Shown here: piece by piece, positions 34,826 through 46,500 of the stretch
Layout: each line of letters starts with the position of its first letter
Position numbering within the stretch: position 1 is the first letter of the stretch
Assembly (NCBI GenBank): GCA_932521035.1
Contig: OW051495.1
Location: 7,750,001 to 7,814,000, forward strand
DNA length: 64,000 nucleotides
Reading direction: 5' to 3'
Source: Oscheius dolichura
Taxonomy: Eukaryota; Nematoda; Chromadorea; Rhabditida; Rhabditidae
Notes under the pieces: generated by a model
Database searches by the model: none
The model's input: the letters and a program-made list of their open reading frames with translations, nothing else
Told to the model about the DNA's origin: nothing
Made by a program: the position numbers and the translations under genes

Positions 34826-35481
34826 TGGAAGAAGAGACGGATACGGTTACTCCAATACACATAGAGACCGCAAAGGCGCTCCAAAGGGCGGCAACACTTT
34901 TTGTTCTGCAATTTTGGTCATTAGGTGCGCTCGTTATAAAACGCTTGGCGCAGAAAGGAATGACACATTTATTTTTTAATAAAAATCTTAGTTTCCATTA
35001 GAAAGCTACATGGTAAAAATATATTGGCCTATATCTCGACACTGAAAATCAAGCCGCACGTTTTTATTATTGTTTTAAATCGCGTTTTGCTGTCACTGCA
35101 AAAAAATTAACCTAATCTGCTTTAGCAAAAAATTTATATTACTTTTAAAGCGCTAGCGTGTCTGTCTGTCTATGCGTTGACCTGTCGAGATTTCGTGGCG
35201 CAGTTCGAAGTGTGCGATCGCGCGGTCTAAGAGGTCGCGGGTTCGATCCCCGCCGGCAATATAGAATAGCGTTTAAAATAGTCAACTGGATGTGTAAATA
35301 GCGGAATATAGTACAATGTATTGGAGGTAGAAAGCAGCAACATGATTATTTTATATGCGCCGAGAGTATATTTTGTTGAGCGGATGGCTAACGGCACGAG
35401 GAGAAGGTTCAGCACTCCGGAAAGGATGAAGGTAGCTATCAAGAGGATTTTAAACGATGAAGGGGTCAGAAGGAGGAGCAT
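34826..35481 (-). pseudogene. Str-like chemoreceptor, dead member 9, cut by a tRNA-derived repeat
   Basis: Exon 1 starts normally at ATG 35481 (MLLLLTPSSFKILLIATF; RSTKYTLGAYKIIMLL) and matches other members up to VDYFKRY near 35268. There it runs into a repeat whose translated tRNA-like end gives the artefact LPAGIEPATS. The remaining exons are gone. A short stretch at about 34826-34890 resembles the C-terminal tail of other members, so insertion and internal deletion are both likely. Confidence 0.75.
34920..35265 (+). mobile_element. SINE-like tRNA-derived element inside dead receptor
   Basis: AT-rich body ending (35189-35259) in a tRNA-like sequence: GTGGCGCAG, GCGCGGTCTAAGAGG, then a perfect T-arm GCGGGTTCGATCCCCGC and CCGGCA. 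It cannot fold as a working tRNA: the 5' and 3' acceptor halves do not pair and no proper anticodon stem is present. The tRNA-like end abuts the broken exon of member 9. A related copy lies at about 19270-19745 in the other orientation. Confidence 0.6.
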
Positions 35482-35847
35482 CTCAACGAGAACAGTAGAA
35501 CACTAATGGAAAGCGCTAGACACTATAATAACTGTAGTTCTTGGGAACTTGGGAAAGTAGAAATTGAAGTCGCAATGGAATGGTGCAATGAGACGGAAAG
35601 AGTGAAGGAATCAGACATTCCCAGTCAGAACAGAAAACAAATGGAAGTATTTGGGTAAACAATAAGTGTATGTACAAGGACCAAGATTCCAAGAAGCATG
35701 AGAGGAAAAAGAGATTTTTAAGGATTTGGGAGTGGTGGCAAAACATTCGTCTGCTGCCGTTTCAAATAAAGATTCTTCATTATATTTAAGAAGCTCTTCC
35801 AATAGTTAGAAATAAGAAGAATTGTTATATTGTTATATTGTTCGGTG

Positions 35848-36992
35848 TTATGGGCCAGTAGTCCTAGTGATCGAAGATATTGTAGCACGCTTACACGCCT
35901 GTATAACTTGTCTCTTCAATAAGAAAAAGATGACAACCATTGGTTCAACAATTGGATAGAACATGGTAAATATTACGACGAGATCCGTCTCTCTGAAGCA
36001 GCTCGTAGTAAAAATAAGGGCGTTACGTTTCCTACCCTTCAATCTCACTAACCATGGGAATTAAGATTGCCACAGCTGCCGGTAGATGCAGTAGAAAGAA
36101 GGGTACTAATGTTTGGGTAATTATCATGTGAAAGAGTGCTTTTTGCGTTTCAACAGTGACAGGACTTGTCACTGGTAGCTGAAATAGCGCTTGATTAAAT
36201 TGACTTTTCAGGGTCACATTTTTTATCCGATAGTGTATTTTGTATCCACAGAAAATCATAGCCCCAATGAGAAGGGCATTGTTAACGAGGAGGATTATTC
36301 CGGCCGTCACGCCCTTCCATCTCACTTGACCGGTTTTGTAGTCCTAAAGACACTGATTATTCAAGGGGTGGAGAGGCGATCTCACGACTAAGAGGAAGTT
36401 AATTGTATGGACATTTCTCCCTATAAACTCTGTCGCGTAGTAGGTATCCTCATCCGCACTAGTAAGAAGGAAGAAGTTCAAGAAATGGAACAGAATATAA
36501 CTTGGATAAGCAATCGAAAGACATTTTCGTAGGTTCCTAATAGTCAGCAACGAGTGGCAATCAAGTCTAAAAATAGGGAGAAAGTTTACACATTTTTGGC
36601 TACCGTATCCCCCATATTTACTAAACAAACCTGCATAGGAGAAAATATCGATAGACAAAATGAAGTGCATCCAAGAAGACAGTTGTCATATAATTGAGAG
36701 CATAGCCATAGACCGAGCTAGACAAGAGAAGATCTTTGACTGGATCTTCTGACGCGCTTACGTAGAACACTGCCATATATCGTTTAAAATAATCAACTGG
36801 GCGAGGGAGTAGTGGAATATAGTACAGAGTATTGGTGGTAGAGAATAGTAGCATAATTATTTTATAGGTACCAAGGGTGTACTTTGTGGAGCGGATGGCT
36901 AACGGCAATATGATAAAGTTCAGAACTCCGGAGAGAATAAAGCTGGCGATTGTTGCAATTTGAAAGGATCGAGGACTCAGAAGACAGAACAT
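35848..36992 (-). CDS. Str-like chemoreceptor, array member 10
   Basis: Complete receptor, ATG 36992 (MFCLLSPRSFQIATIASF). Exon 1 carries RSTKYTLGTYKIIMLLFSTT and ends FLDALHFVYRYFLLCR (FLEA elsewhere). Exon 2 RLDCHSLLTIRNLRKCLSI, exon 3 DYKTGQVRWKGVTAG, exon 4 SPVTVETQKALFHMIITQ, exon 5 ETDLVVIFTMFYPIVEPMV ending SSITRTTGP. Intron 3 is stop-free and in frame, so exons 3 and 4 can be read through. Its N-terminus is closest to member 1 (23172-24299). Confidence 0.84.
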
Positions 36993-37138
36993 ATGAAGAA
37001 TGCAATAAGAAGGAAGTTGTTTCCTATGAACGGCACAACAGATAGCTACATTTACCCATTGAGGAAAGCCGACGTTGGGCTACAAAAGGAAGAAGTAATA
37101 CTTGGAATCAGTAATCATGAAAAACAAAACTCGAGGGT

Positions 37139-38263
37139 TTAAGTAATTGAGGCAACAGGAACTGGAGAACACATCGCCTTTTTAATTTGACTCTTGAGCA
37201 AGAAGTAGATGACTACCAGCGGTTCGATAATTGGATAGAACATAGTAAATATCAAGGCGAGATCTGTCTCTCTAAAATTTTTCCTAATAGCGTAATACAA
37301 AATTTTTCGAACCCCTCGAATTCAGTAAAAATTGGAATTGAAAATACCACAGCCAATGGCAGATACAGCAGGAAGAAGGGCGTCAGCGTTTGGGCGATTA
37401 TCATATAGAACAGGGTCTTGTGTGTTTCGACAGTAATACAACTCATTGTCTTTGCTATCTGTAATCCGACGAATCCGACTACCAAAACTCGCGTTCCAGT
37501 GGTACCATTTTTATACGGGAGTGTATCTTATATCCACAGAAAAACATCACTCCGATGAGTGTTGTGCTGTTGATAATAATGAATATTCCTGAGACGACAC
37601 CCTTCCATCGAAGCCTTCCTGTTTTATTGTCCTAAACACGCCGAATTGTCTATCTTAAACTTGCTCTGGATCTTGCCGCAAATAGAAGAATAAGAGCATG
37701 AGAACTCCTTACAAGAAAGGTTACTGTAGAGTAAGTGCTCTCGTCCGCTTTTATCAGGAAGAAAAAGTTCAGGAAATGGAGCATCAGATAACCTGGATAA
37801 ACAATAACAAGAAATTTTAGTAAATTTTTCACGGTCAGAAGAGAGTGCAATTCAACTCTAAAGAGATGAACAAGGGCTGGATGGGAAGAAACATTACTAA
37901 CCGGTAGAGAAGGAGATATCGATAGACAAAATGAAGAGCTTCTAAGAAGATAGTCGTCACATAAATGAGGGCAAAACATTGCACCGCTATAGCTAAAAGC
38001 AGATCTTTAAACCAATCCTCAGAACCAGGAATGTAGAACACAATCACAGACTGTTGGAAATAATGAATAGGGTGTGGGATTAGGGGAATATAGTAGAGTG
38101 TATTGGAGGTAGAAAACAGTAACATGATTATTTTATAGGTGCCGAGGGTATACTTTGTTGATTTGATGGCTAATGGCAGCGCTATAAAGTTGAGCATTCC
38201 AGACGCCATGACGCTAGTAATTATTAGATTTTTGTAGGTTACAGGGCTTAAAACAGTAAGCAT
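37139..38263 (-). CDS. Str-like chemoreceptor, array member 11
   Basis: Last receptor of the array, ATG 38263 (MLTVLSPVTYKNLIITSV). Exon 1 contains KSTKYTLGTYKIIMLLFSTS and ends HFVYRYLLLYR. Exon 2 VELHSLLTVKNLLKFLVIV ends HALILLFA, where the donor appears to be GCAAGA instead of the GTGAGA used by most members: a GC-AG intron. Exons 3-4 (about 37378-37555) are nearly identical to member 6. Exon 5 ends KKAMCSPVPVASIT. A strong copy of the upstream element lies at about 38312-38372. Confidence 0.84.
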
Positions 38264-38420
38264 CTGGGAGAGTACAGTAGGACAGAAGTTCCCAGACAGA
38301 ATATAGGCAGTAGTTGGACTGTTTTGGTAAACAGAAATTGATTTCAAAGGAATGTAGCAATACTTGGAAAGATTGAACACAAAACCGTTTATTATTATCA
38401 CTTGAAGTGTAAACCAAAAA

Positions 38421-39440
38421 TCATCCAAGACAGAAGGCCTGAGTAATGGCTGTGCTTACTCCTCCCAATGTATAGATCCACTGTCCCTGGGTATTGCAGA
38501 CGAGAGTGGCTGTCGATGGCTGAAAAGTTCATAATGTTCTCTGACCGTCGGCAAAGCCATCCGGATTATGGCTTGAAACTCGATAAGAAATCGAATCGAA
38601 AGGCAAAGATTAGTCACGAGAGAGAGTATTGGTATAGAAATAGCGAAATCGGGTTGTTAGCATCGGGTAACTATTTGGAACTACTGTATCCTTCAGAAGG
38701 AGGTACAAAATGAGGGGTAAGGTTAAAAAAGTAACGCACATTTCCAGGATCTGGACCTCCTAATCCACCTTGGAAAGTGAGCAGAGAGGATGGGTTGTTA
38801 TTGATGGCGCTACAACTAAGAAGAAGGGTCGAGCATCCGTCTGCACCTGTGCCAAGCCTGAAAAATAGGATGTTGGTTCATTTTTTGTGATGAAATTAGA
38901 TCTTTTTTTGTGCGGTAGTACAATTGGAGACTCAAATTAGCCGTCTAAAAGGGAAAAAGAAGAACTCACACTGGGGCAGAAGGAGCGTGACCATTTACAG
39001 GATCATCTGGGTCAGGGAGGAGCTGGACTTGGTCGGCTGTACAGCTGGCGCAACCTGAAATGTATAACCATTTGAAGGAACCGCTAATGATTTAGTTTTA
39101 AACCATGCATTTAGAATAATTACACAGAAAAGTGAACTAGGGCTCAAAATCGGCAGGAACCCTGGTTTTCGACTTTTTGCCAGTTTTATGTGACTCTTCC
39201 CCAGCTAAATCTCTGCGGGGTTCAGAATTCCTACAGTAATCCAAGTAAGAAAGTGGGGCCAGAGTTTAGTCAAGTTCAAAAAAAGGGAAAGGGCAACCGC
39301 CGCCCCGATCACATGCCCAAAAGGTAAACCGTACCAGCTCCTGGAGCAGGAGTCGTTCCAGCGTCCGAAGTTCGTGCACACGAATAAACTAGTCCAATAT
39401 TAGTCAAGAGAATAACATTGACAAGAAGGAGCTTCATCAT
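38421..39440 (-). CDS. Secreted C6-domain-like protein, copy A
   Basis: Small secreted protein resembling the nematode C6 (DUF281-like) family of unknown function. ATG 39440 opens a signal peptide (MMKLLLVNVILLTNIGLVYS). Then CARTSDAGTTPAPGA; exon 2 GCASCTADQVQLLPDPDDP; exon 3 GADGCSTLLLSC followed by LLTFQGGLGGPDPGN; exon 4 PSTATLVCNTQGQWIYTLGG ending TQAFCLG. Each junction is in frame. The order C-x2-C, CST-x-x-x-x-C, a Gly-rich LTF.GGLGG turn, and ATL.C...GQW is shared with the gene at 40984-41566, which argues strongly that both are real. Exon 2 is additional compared with that copy. Confidence 0.75.
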
Positions 39441-40348
39441 AAAAGTCTCTCTTGATTAGATACCAGGGAGAGTGGGAGAGAGAGAGCGGACGAAGCGCGC
39501 GGCAAGCGGAATGCTGGCCGCTTTGTTCTTGCCTTCTCTCGCTCTTTCCCGCCTTCGAGATAATCTGATCCACCTCTGGCTTCCTATTTAGCTAGTTTTT
39601 CCGTGAAGCTATGCGTCGTGGGCATAGCTTTTCGGGGGCGCACTCCCGGATAGAAAGGGATAACGGCTAGCCCGCCGACGGCGCCGAACAGCATAAGAAT
39701 CAAAGATCGGAGTTTACACCGTCCAAAAAGCACGAAACATAATAAAAAGAACGTTTATATTTATTTTCTAAGATAAGTTCGAATCCGATTCAACCAAGGG
39801 AGGGTAACTTTTGGCTGCCTCCCTATCTCTGGTCCGGTCTGAACCGGCACGCACCTGATATCTCCGCGAAATCTGAGAAAATCGAAAGTAAAAAACAACA
39901 AAGCCAGCGGCTCACGAGGAACACGGATACCTTTCGATCATGCTGGTTTTTATGCATACCCGGACTGTAAACCCGCAGGGGGCTCCAATTTACAGCGCCC
40001 CACCCCTTTCTATTCTTCCAACCCTGGAGATCTGCGAATTGCAGGGTGTATAATAAATTTTGGAAGACAACGCCCAGCCCATATGAACAACCTGCAAGCT
40101 TCATCCTCCGGAAGATAAGTATGCCTACTGGACGTGGAGGAAACGAGGACCAGGGAGCCGTCTTCTTTTCGGTCAGAAGATTGTTCCACCACCTCATTTT
40201 CCGATTATTCAGTTCATTTTTGTTAGGCCGATTTGCTAGAAATAGGCGGCCGGATTCTGAATGAACCGGAAATAGGGCAAATTTGCCCGAGTCCATATCC
40301 GTATACAGCTAATCAGCATCCAATATTGCGGCCTGGAAAGTTCATTAT
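39441..40348. other. Spacer upstream of C6-like copy A
   Basis: Contains a GA-rich run (about 39470-39490) and a GC-rich patch near 39660-39690. Open frames on both strands at 39823-40296 overlap each other and have no recognisable motif. No gene is supported. Confidence 0.35.
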
Positions 40349-40640
40349 TCATGCTGCTTTTTCCTCTTCTTCGTAAATTAGATCTTCGAAGCGGTTTGGG
40401 TCCAGATGACGGTCAGAAACATTCAGTCTAAAAGGAAACAACCAGATCCGCTGAAGGAGGAGAAGGATATGACCCTGGCTGTCTAACTGTGTTGGGTATA
40501 GCTGAAAAAATTACCATAGGAGTAGACTATCCGGATTTCAATTAAGCTACGTGTTGTTTATCAGCAGAAATTCTCTTTCTTCCCGAACTGTCTTTCGAAA
40601 CTTGGCCGCGTCAGGATTGATCTCGTCTTCCCCCCGTGCA
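40349..40640 (-). CDS. Possible 3' exons of an unknown gene
   Basis: Two exon-like pieces on the minus strand. The upstream one reads EDEINPDAAKFRKTVREERE. With a GTAGCT donor near 40549 and an acceptor at TTAGACAG near 40484, the frame continues QGHILLLLQRIW... and ends DPNRFEDLIYEEEEKAA at the TGA at 40349. The charged, low-complexity composition is protein-like. No start codon in frame and no family recognised. Confidence 0.3.
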
Positions 40641-40983
40641 TCGCTCCTTCGACCTTTTCCGTCAGTCTTTGTTTTTTTTTCATTTTCACTCTGCTAATAG
40701 CCAGTTCAGCCGAATGATTATTAACTCCGCCAGCTTTTTGCTTATATTATTCACTTTTATCTTGTCTATCAACCGGTTAATTTCAAGTTTATTAACGCGG
40801 GCTATCGGCTTTGTCCCGAATTTAGCAACCCCCGCCGCTTGAGCTAGTGTGGGTTGCGGAAAAGGTGAACAAGCCAACCGGCTTTTGATACGCGATGGAG
40901 ACAGGCATTCCTCGATCTTCTGGGAAGAAATTATCGCAGATCTATGAGCAATATTCTCTTCATTAAGTAAAAAGGGGTGTGAA

Positions 40984-41566
40984 TTATCCAAAACAGCTGA
41001 CGACAGTAATGGCAGAGGATACTCCGCCTTGAGAGAACATCCATTGTCCTTCGGCGCCGCAGATCAACGTGGCTGTGGCTGGCTGGAAAAGAAATTTTCT
41101 TTAATTCGTTTCTAAATAGGGGGTTACATTTCCTTCAGTCGGTCCTCCCAGTCCATTTTGGAAAGTCATGAGAGACGAATTTGTGGGGTTATTTTGTATC
41201 GGCGTACAGCTAACCGTCATGGTACTGCAGCCAGCGGTATTCTGAGCGTACCTGAAAGGGGAAAGTAAACAAAAGAGCCCTAGATAATTTAGAAATGGGT
41301 CTTGTTGCGAATACTGTCCTAAAGAATGGAAGATAATACACCGCTTCAGGACCTCTTGTTTTGAGTTTATGACCTCTGATAGTCTCTTTCTCTTATTTTC
41401 CGAAACTTTTAGAAGCATGAACTTACGAAACATTTGGAGAATGGACCAGAGGTTCCGTGGGATCGACAGTGTTGGTGTTTACCGCCGTACGGGAGCATTT
41501 CGAACAATCTTGAGCCCAGGATAGGGCAAGGAGGAAGGCAGAAAATGCAAGAAGGAGGCACTTCAT
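40984..41566 (-). CDS. Secreted C6-domain-like protein, copy B
   Basis: Paralogue of the gene at 38421-39440. ATG 41566 opens a signal peptide (MKCLLLAFSAFLLALSWA). Exon 1 continues QDCSKCSRTAVNTNTVDP. Exon 2 reads NTAGCSTMTVSCTPIQNNP and LMTFQNGLGGPTEGN. Exon 3 (PATATLICGAEGQWMFSQGG) ends TVVSCFG. Frames close across introns, including a short one of about 45 nt. About 120 residues. A TATA box about 69 bp upstream and the shared cysteine plan with copy A support it. Function unknown. Confidence 0.78.
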
Positions 41567-41634
41567 CTTCCTCTTCAAATAGATTTAAAAACGGCTGATT
41601 AATTAATTGGGGCGAAAAAGAACTGGAGCCCAAC

Positions 41635-41641
41635 TTTTATA
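41635..41641 (-). promoter_or_regulatory. TATA box of C6-like copy B
   Basis: TATAAAA on the minus strand, about 69 bp before the ATG, farther than in the lectin and ShK genes. Confidence 0.4.
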
Positions 41642-43531
41642 GAGCAGAATTATGGAAATTTGAGGGAAAACAGTAGGGAAAGGAGTTCAATTGGATGAAA
41701 TCGGGGTAGCAGACAGTCATTTGTATTCAAAGCTATGCGGACGAACATCAATTGGTTACCTTAAATAGTTCTGACCATGTTTTGTTCTCGTATGACACGG
41801 TCAGGTGAACACATACAACTCTGCTCTTTTTCTGACGGTACGGCAGTACGAAACATGTTACGAAAAACAGCGGGACAGTGTTTTTGTATTGTTTTCAGGG
41901 GTTCCAGCTAGTGAAAACAAGATTTTGGAGGGATTCTTCCTGTCTGGGATCCATGTTGGCTTTTGGGAAATCTCTAGCCATATTCCATGGATTTTTGGGA
42001 ATGTCGGGCGTTACCTGTCTTTCAGTTGGACTTCCAAAAGCATTGAAATGGAGGCGGAGGCCATTTGGAGATCCTTGGGTGTTCCACTGGGTGTAGCTAC
42101 TGGAGAAACGTTCCTGGTTCCGTCTAGAGGCTGCAGGAGAAAGGGGAAGAGGAGAGAAAAACGTATCCGGTCTCTCTCAATCTGCTCTTTTATCCGTTCT
42201 GGTCTGAAAGAAGCCGATTCCCTACAAAACAGTTGATTGAATCCACGACAGAATGATGACTCCTCGTTTTGAGCACAATGCACCAGAAGTTATTATCGTC
42301 CGATAACACAGAAATCCAATACAGCGATATTTAACACCAAAAATCGGAAGTTCCGTCTTCGTACCATTTCTACCGTGTTGACAAGTAGCCTGACAAAACT
42401 TGACGACGCGAAGACTTCGTTTTTACAGGGTAACCACGTCTCGACCGGAAGGATGACAGCTATTCTTCAGTCGTGTCGTCAACTTCTGTTAGACGTGGTC
42501 AGTTTTTAGGGAAATCCAACATTTTTGTTCAATTTGTGTCTCCGCGTACGAAATTAGCCTTGTTAGTTTGTTACAACCTCTCCTGGAGGCAGCGCGCAGT
42601 TTCCACGCGAAGAAACTCTGAAAATCTATCCGAATTGCCTGTCTTTCATCGTTTTACGACTAGGCTTTCATCCCTTTTGCTGTTTTTTCCCATTTTTCCC
42701 ATTGTTTTCTGCTTTCTTTATGAGTCATCGCCCCGCGTCGTTTACTTTGCGAGCAATGAGAGGGGGCCTCCTTTCCCTGTTTACTTTACACATCACAGTT
42801 TGACCTATCGGCTTTCTCTTTTCTTTTTTTCCTATAGTTTTCCACGAAAAAGAACAAAAAGTCATGCCATATTTTGTTTTGTGCGAGATAAGGGAGAAGA
42901 TGGCCGCTAAATGAATGTGACCCCCGCGACCCCGACGAACCGGCCTTGGCACCCACTACCAATTGTTCGGGTTGCGGCTTGTGGACGACACCGAGAATGT
43001 GCCAAGAGAAGAAAACATCGTCCATCTAATCACACACAAATAGCGTACCCGGCTCGATTTCTCGTCCATCTGCTACATTTTCTCGGACTGGACTTTGTCT
43101 CTTGTCTTCTTTCTTATCAAAAACGGCCCGTACCATTCTTTTCTCTTATCCTTTTGTTCTGGGAGCCAGTAGGAGCAAATTTTTGGCATCAAACATCAAT
43201 ATTTTTGATTTTTCCTATTAATAATGCCATTTTTCCTAGACTAATTTCTATTTTCGTGTTTCCTTAGAGTAATCATGAGCCATTTAGGCGCCACAATAGA
43301 AAAATCCTCATTTTTGATGTGACGCAGCGGGAAAATATTGTTTTTAAACTAATTTTTTGAACTACAGACAATCATTTTCCGACGTTGAAACAGTGTCTAA
43401 CCAGCAAAATACGGGTTCTATTGTCGGAATTTGCATATTTGAATTTACCGGGTTAATGGGCGGTCTTTTTGCCTATTTCTATAAATTTTACAATTTAATA
43501 GTGTACATGCAATAATTTTCTTCGTTTCAGG
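41642..43531. other. 1.9 kb without a supported gene
   Basis: Several overlapping open frames in all directions but no exon chain, signal peptide or family motif that I can defend. The last part precedes the HACL2-type gene and should hold its promoter. Confidence 0.35.
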
Positions 43532-46500
43532 ATGATTCTGATTATCCTCTCTCTTGTAGTCCTTGCCCTCATCTGGAAGCTCCTGGATGTCCGCTCTCTC
43601 GACGAACTGCAATCCGTCTTCAGGTCTCTCTTCGCCGGGAATGAGCAACACATCGTCTCCAATCTCTTCCAGGTATCATTTCTTATTTAAATTTCATTTT
43701 TCCAGGTTGAGGAAAAATCCAAGCGTCACGGAGGAGAGCTCGTCGCGTCCGTCTTGAAGTCCCACGACGTTAAGGAGATTTTTGTCCTGTGTGGTGGACA
43801 CATTTCGCCAATTCTTGTTGCTGCTGAAAAATTGGGCATTAAAATTATTGATACCAGGCATGAGGTACGGATTTATGGGTTTAATTTTAAGAATTTTCGG
43901 TGATTTTCAGGTAACTGCTGTCTTTGCCGCTGATGCTGTGGCTCGTCTGCGTCAATCCATCGGAGTTGCAGGTCAGACATTCACTATTTTGTTTTTTGAC
44001 GAGTTTAAAAAGATTTTAAAGCTGGTTTAAAGGTCTAAACGACGTTATTCGACTCCAAAACGCGTTATTTGTCAGAGAAACATTGATTTTCCCTATCGGC
44101 GCTTCTGATTAGAGCCCTTGTTCCATGTTTCTATCAAGAAAAGGGCGAGATACGCGAGAATTGAGTGCTTTGGCCTAAAAGAATTGCAAAAAACGGGGAA
44201 TAATGTTAATTTTCCAGCTGTGACAGCCGGTCCCGGCTTGACGAACACCATCACCGCTGTGAAGAATGCCCAGATGGCCGAGAGTCCTCTTCTTCTCATC
44301 GGCGGAGCTGCTCCTACACTTCTCAAAGGTCGCGGTGCCCTCCAGGACATCGATCAGATGGTTCTCTTCCGTCCTCTCTGCAAATACGCGGCACGGGTCA
44401 ACCGTCTCCGAGACATTGTTCCAACGCTGAAGCAGGCTATTCAGGTAGAGTCAATTGCCTTTTATTCCTTTCGCTTTAGGGTCTAAAAATATCATAGAAT
44501 GAAGAATTGGTTTATTTAGGCTGCTACTTCTGGCTGTCCGGGACCGGTATTTGTTGAATTCCCGGTGGATGTTCTCTATCCGTTTGATTTGGTCATGAAG
44601 GAAGTTGGACTCAATCCCAATGCCAAGGGGTTTATTCAAGTGAGTATAATGCTAATAGGCTTTTAAAATACGGTACATACTTTCAGAAAGCTCTGAATCA
44701 CTACTTACGTGTCCACGTGGCCCGCCAATTTGGAGCTGCCTGGCTGAAACAGGACATTATGCCCCTCCAGACGTCAATCCCTATGCCTCAAAATGAAGAG
44801 GTACATTTTCCGTTTTTTTTTTCGATATGTGTGGGCTTTTAGATTTCAAGAATGGTTTCTCTCCTGAAACAGGCTAAACGGCCGGTAATGCTGATCGGCA
44901 GCCAAGCAACACTGCCCCCCGTCAAACCGGACCAACTAATTGAAGCTGTAAAGGCTTTAGGAATTCCCGTCTACTTGGGTGGGATGGCTCGTGGCCTGCT
45001 GGGAAAAGAGAGCCCCCTCCAGATGAGACAAAATCGAAGGGACGCTCTGAAAGATGCCGATTTGACTATTCTTGCCGGTAGAGTGATTTTCACCGTTTTT
45101 AACTGATTCCCGACGCGAAAATAGACATCGGGGATAGAAAATGGAGTATCCGTCTTTGGAAAGCTGCCAGAAAACGGCAGTTATGTTCCACAGATTCCGA
45201 AACGAGAAAATCAAAGACCTGGACGTCAAATATTCGAATCTAACCGATTTTTTTGAGCGAATTAGTGTATCAATTTGAGTCGCCATGTCCTGTATCGAAA
45301 ATAATCCTTGTATAAACTGCGTGGATTTCTTTAAAGGACTGAATAAGTCTCACAGCGGAGAATTGTCTGGAAAGAGAAGGCCGAAGGGGCTAAAGGCAGT
45401 CTTTGCGCCCATCTGCTCCTTCAAGACCATTTTGGCCCTAATCATATATTTCCAGGAACTGTCTGTGACTTCCGTCTCTCCTATGGTCGTGTCCTGTCGC
45501 GAAAGTCCAAGATTATCGCCATCAATCGAAATAAGAGCCAGCTGACCAAGAACGAGAAGGCCTTCTGGGATGCGAACGTCTCAATTCAAGCAGATGTGGC
45601 TTCTACTCTAGTCCAGGCATCTCAACGACTCCATAAGGGAGATCTCCAATTTGATGAGAATTGGCTCCCAAGTTTGAGAGAGAAGGAAAACGCTAAAGAA
45701 GCTTCAAATGCCAAAAAGATGCAAGAAGTCACAGCTGGTGGAGAATTTTTGAATCCATTGAACTTTTTGGCTACTTTTGATAAGGTACGAGTTTTAACGG
45801 TATGGATTACTGTATTTTTGGCTTTAGAATCTCCCAGATGATGCGATTCTCGTAGCGGACGGAGGTGATTTTGTCGGCTCGGCTGCCTATATCGTCCGTC
45901 CCCGCGGGCCGCTGCAATGGCTCGATCCCGGAGCATTCGGAACTCTTGGAGTAGCCGGTGGCTTTGCTCTCGGAGCTAAGGTTGTCCACCCAGAGAGGCC
46001 GGTATACATCATCTGGGGAGACGGCTCCTGTGGCTATTCCCTCATGGAATATGACACCTATACCCGGCATAAGTTACCCGTTATTGGTTAGTTTCTCCCC
46101 AAGTTTAAATTAAAATTAAATGAAATTCCAGGAGTTGTTGGAAATGATGCCTGCTGGACCCAGATAGCACGAGAACAAATCCCCATGTTTAATAGCAATG
46201 TCGCTGTGGATCTGGCTGTAAGTTTAGACTCGCTAAAGGGGGAGGGAAGAAGGCCCGGTGCCTTATTTTGACTCAAACTGCAGCTGTTCTTTCAACAGTT
46301 AAAATAGGGTTATCGTACCTTTATCTCTTTAGGACTATTTGATAAAGAAAGACGACTTTTTCCAGAGAACAAGATATGACCATGTTGCTGAGGCTCTGGG
46401 AGGCTGGGGAGCCCAAATCGACGCTTCAAATGCCGACAAAACGACTGATATTTTGAACGAGGTAGGATTAGTTGTTCCCTGTTTATTTTGGGCACCTTTA

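Noticed and set aside
35189-35259. Functional tRNA gene
   Set aside because: T-arm is perfect, but acceptor halves do not pair and the anticodon arm is not formed.
23172-38263. Operon-like polycistron of receptors
   Set aside because: Most spacers are about 150-740 bp with individual upstream blocks, wider than typical nematode operon spacing of about 100 bp.
39823-40296. 157-codon minus-strand frame
   Set aside because: Overlapping frames on both strands, no motif, no introns.
42473-43267. Two consecutive open frames of 145 and 118 codons
   Set aside because: Low-complexity, no splice pattern, no domain; likely upstream non-coding DNA of the HACL2-type gene.
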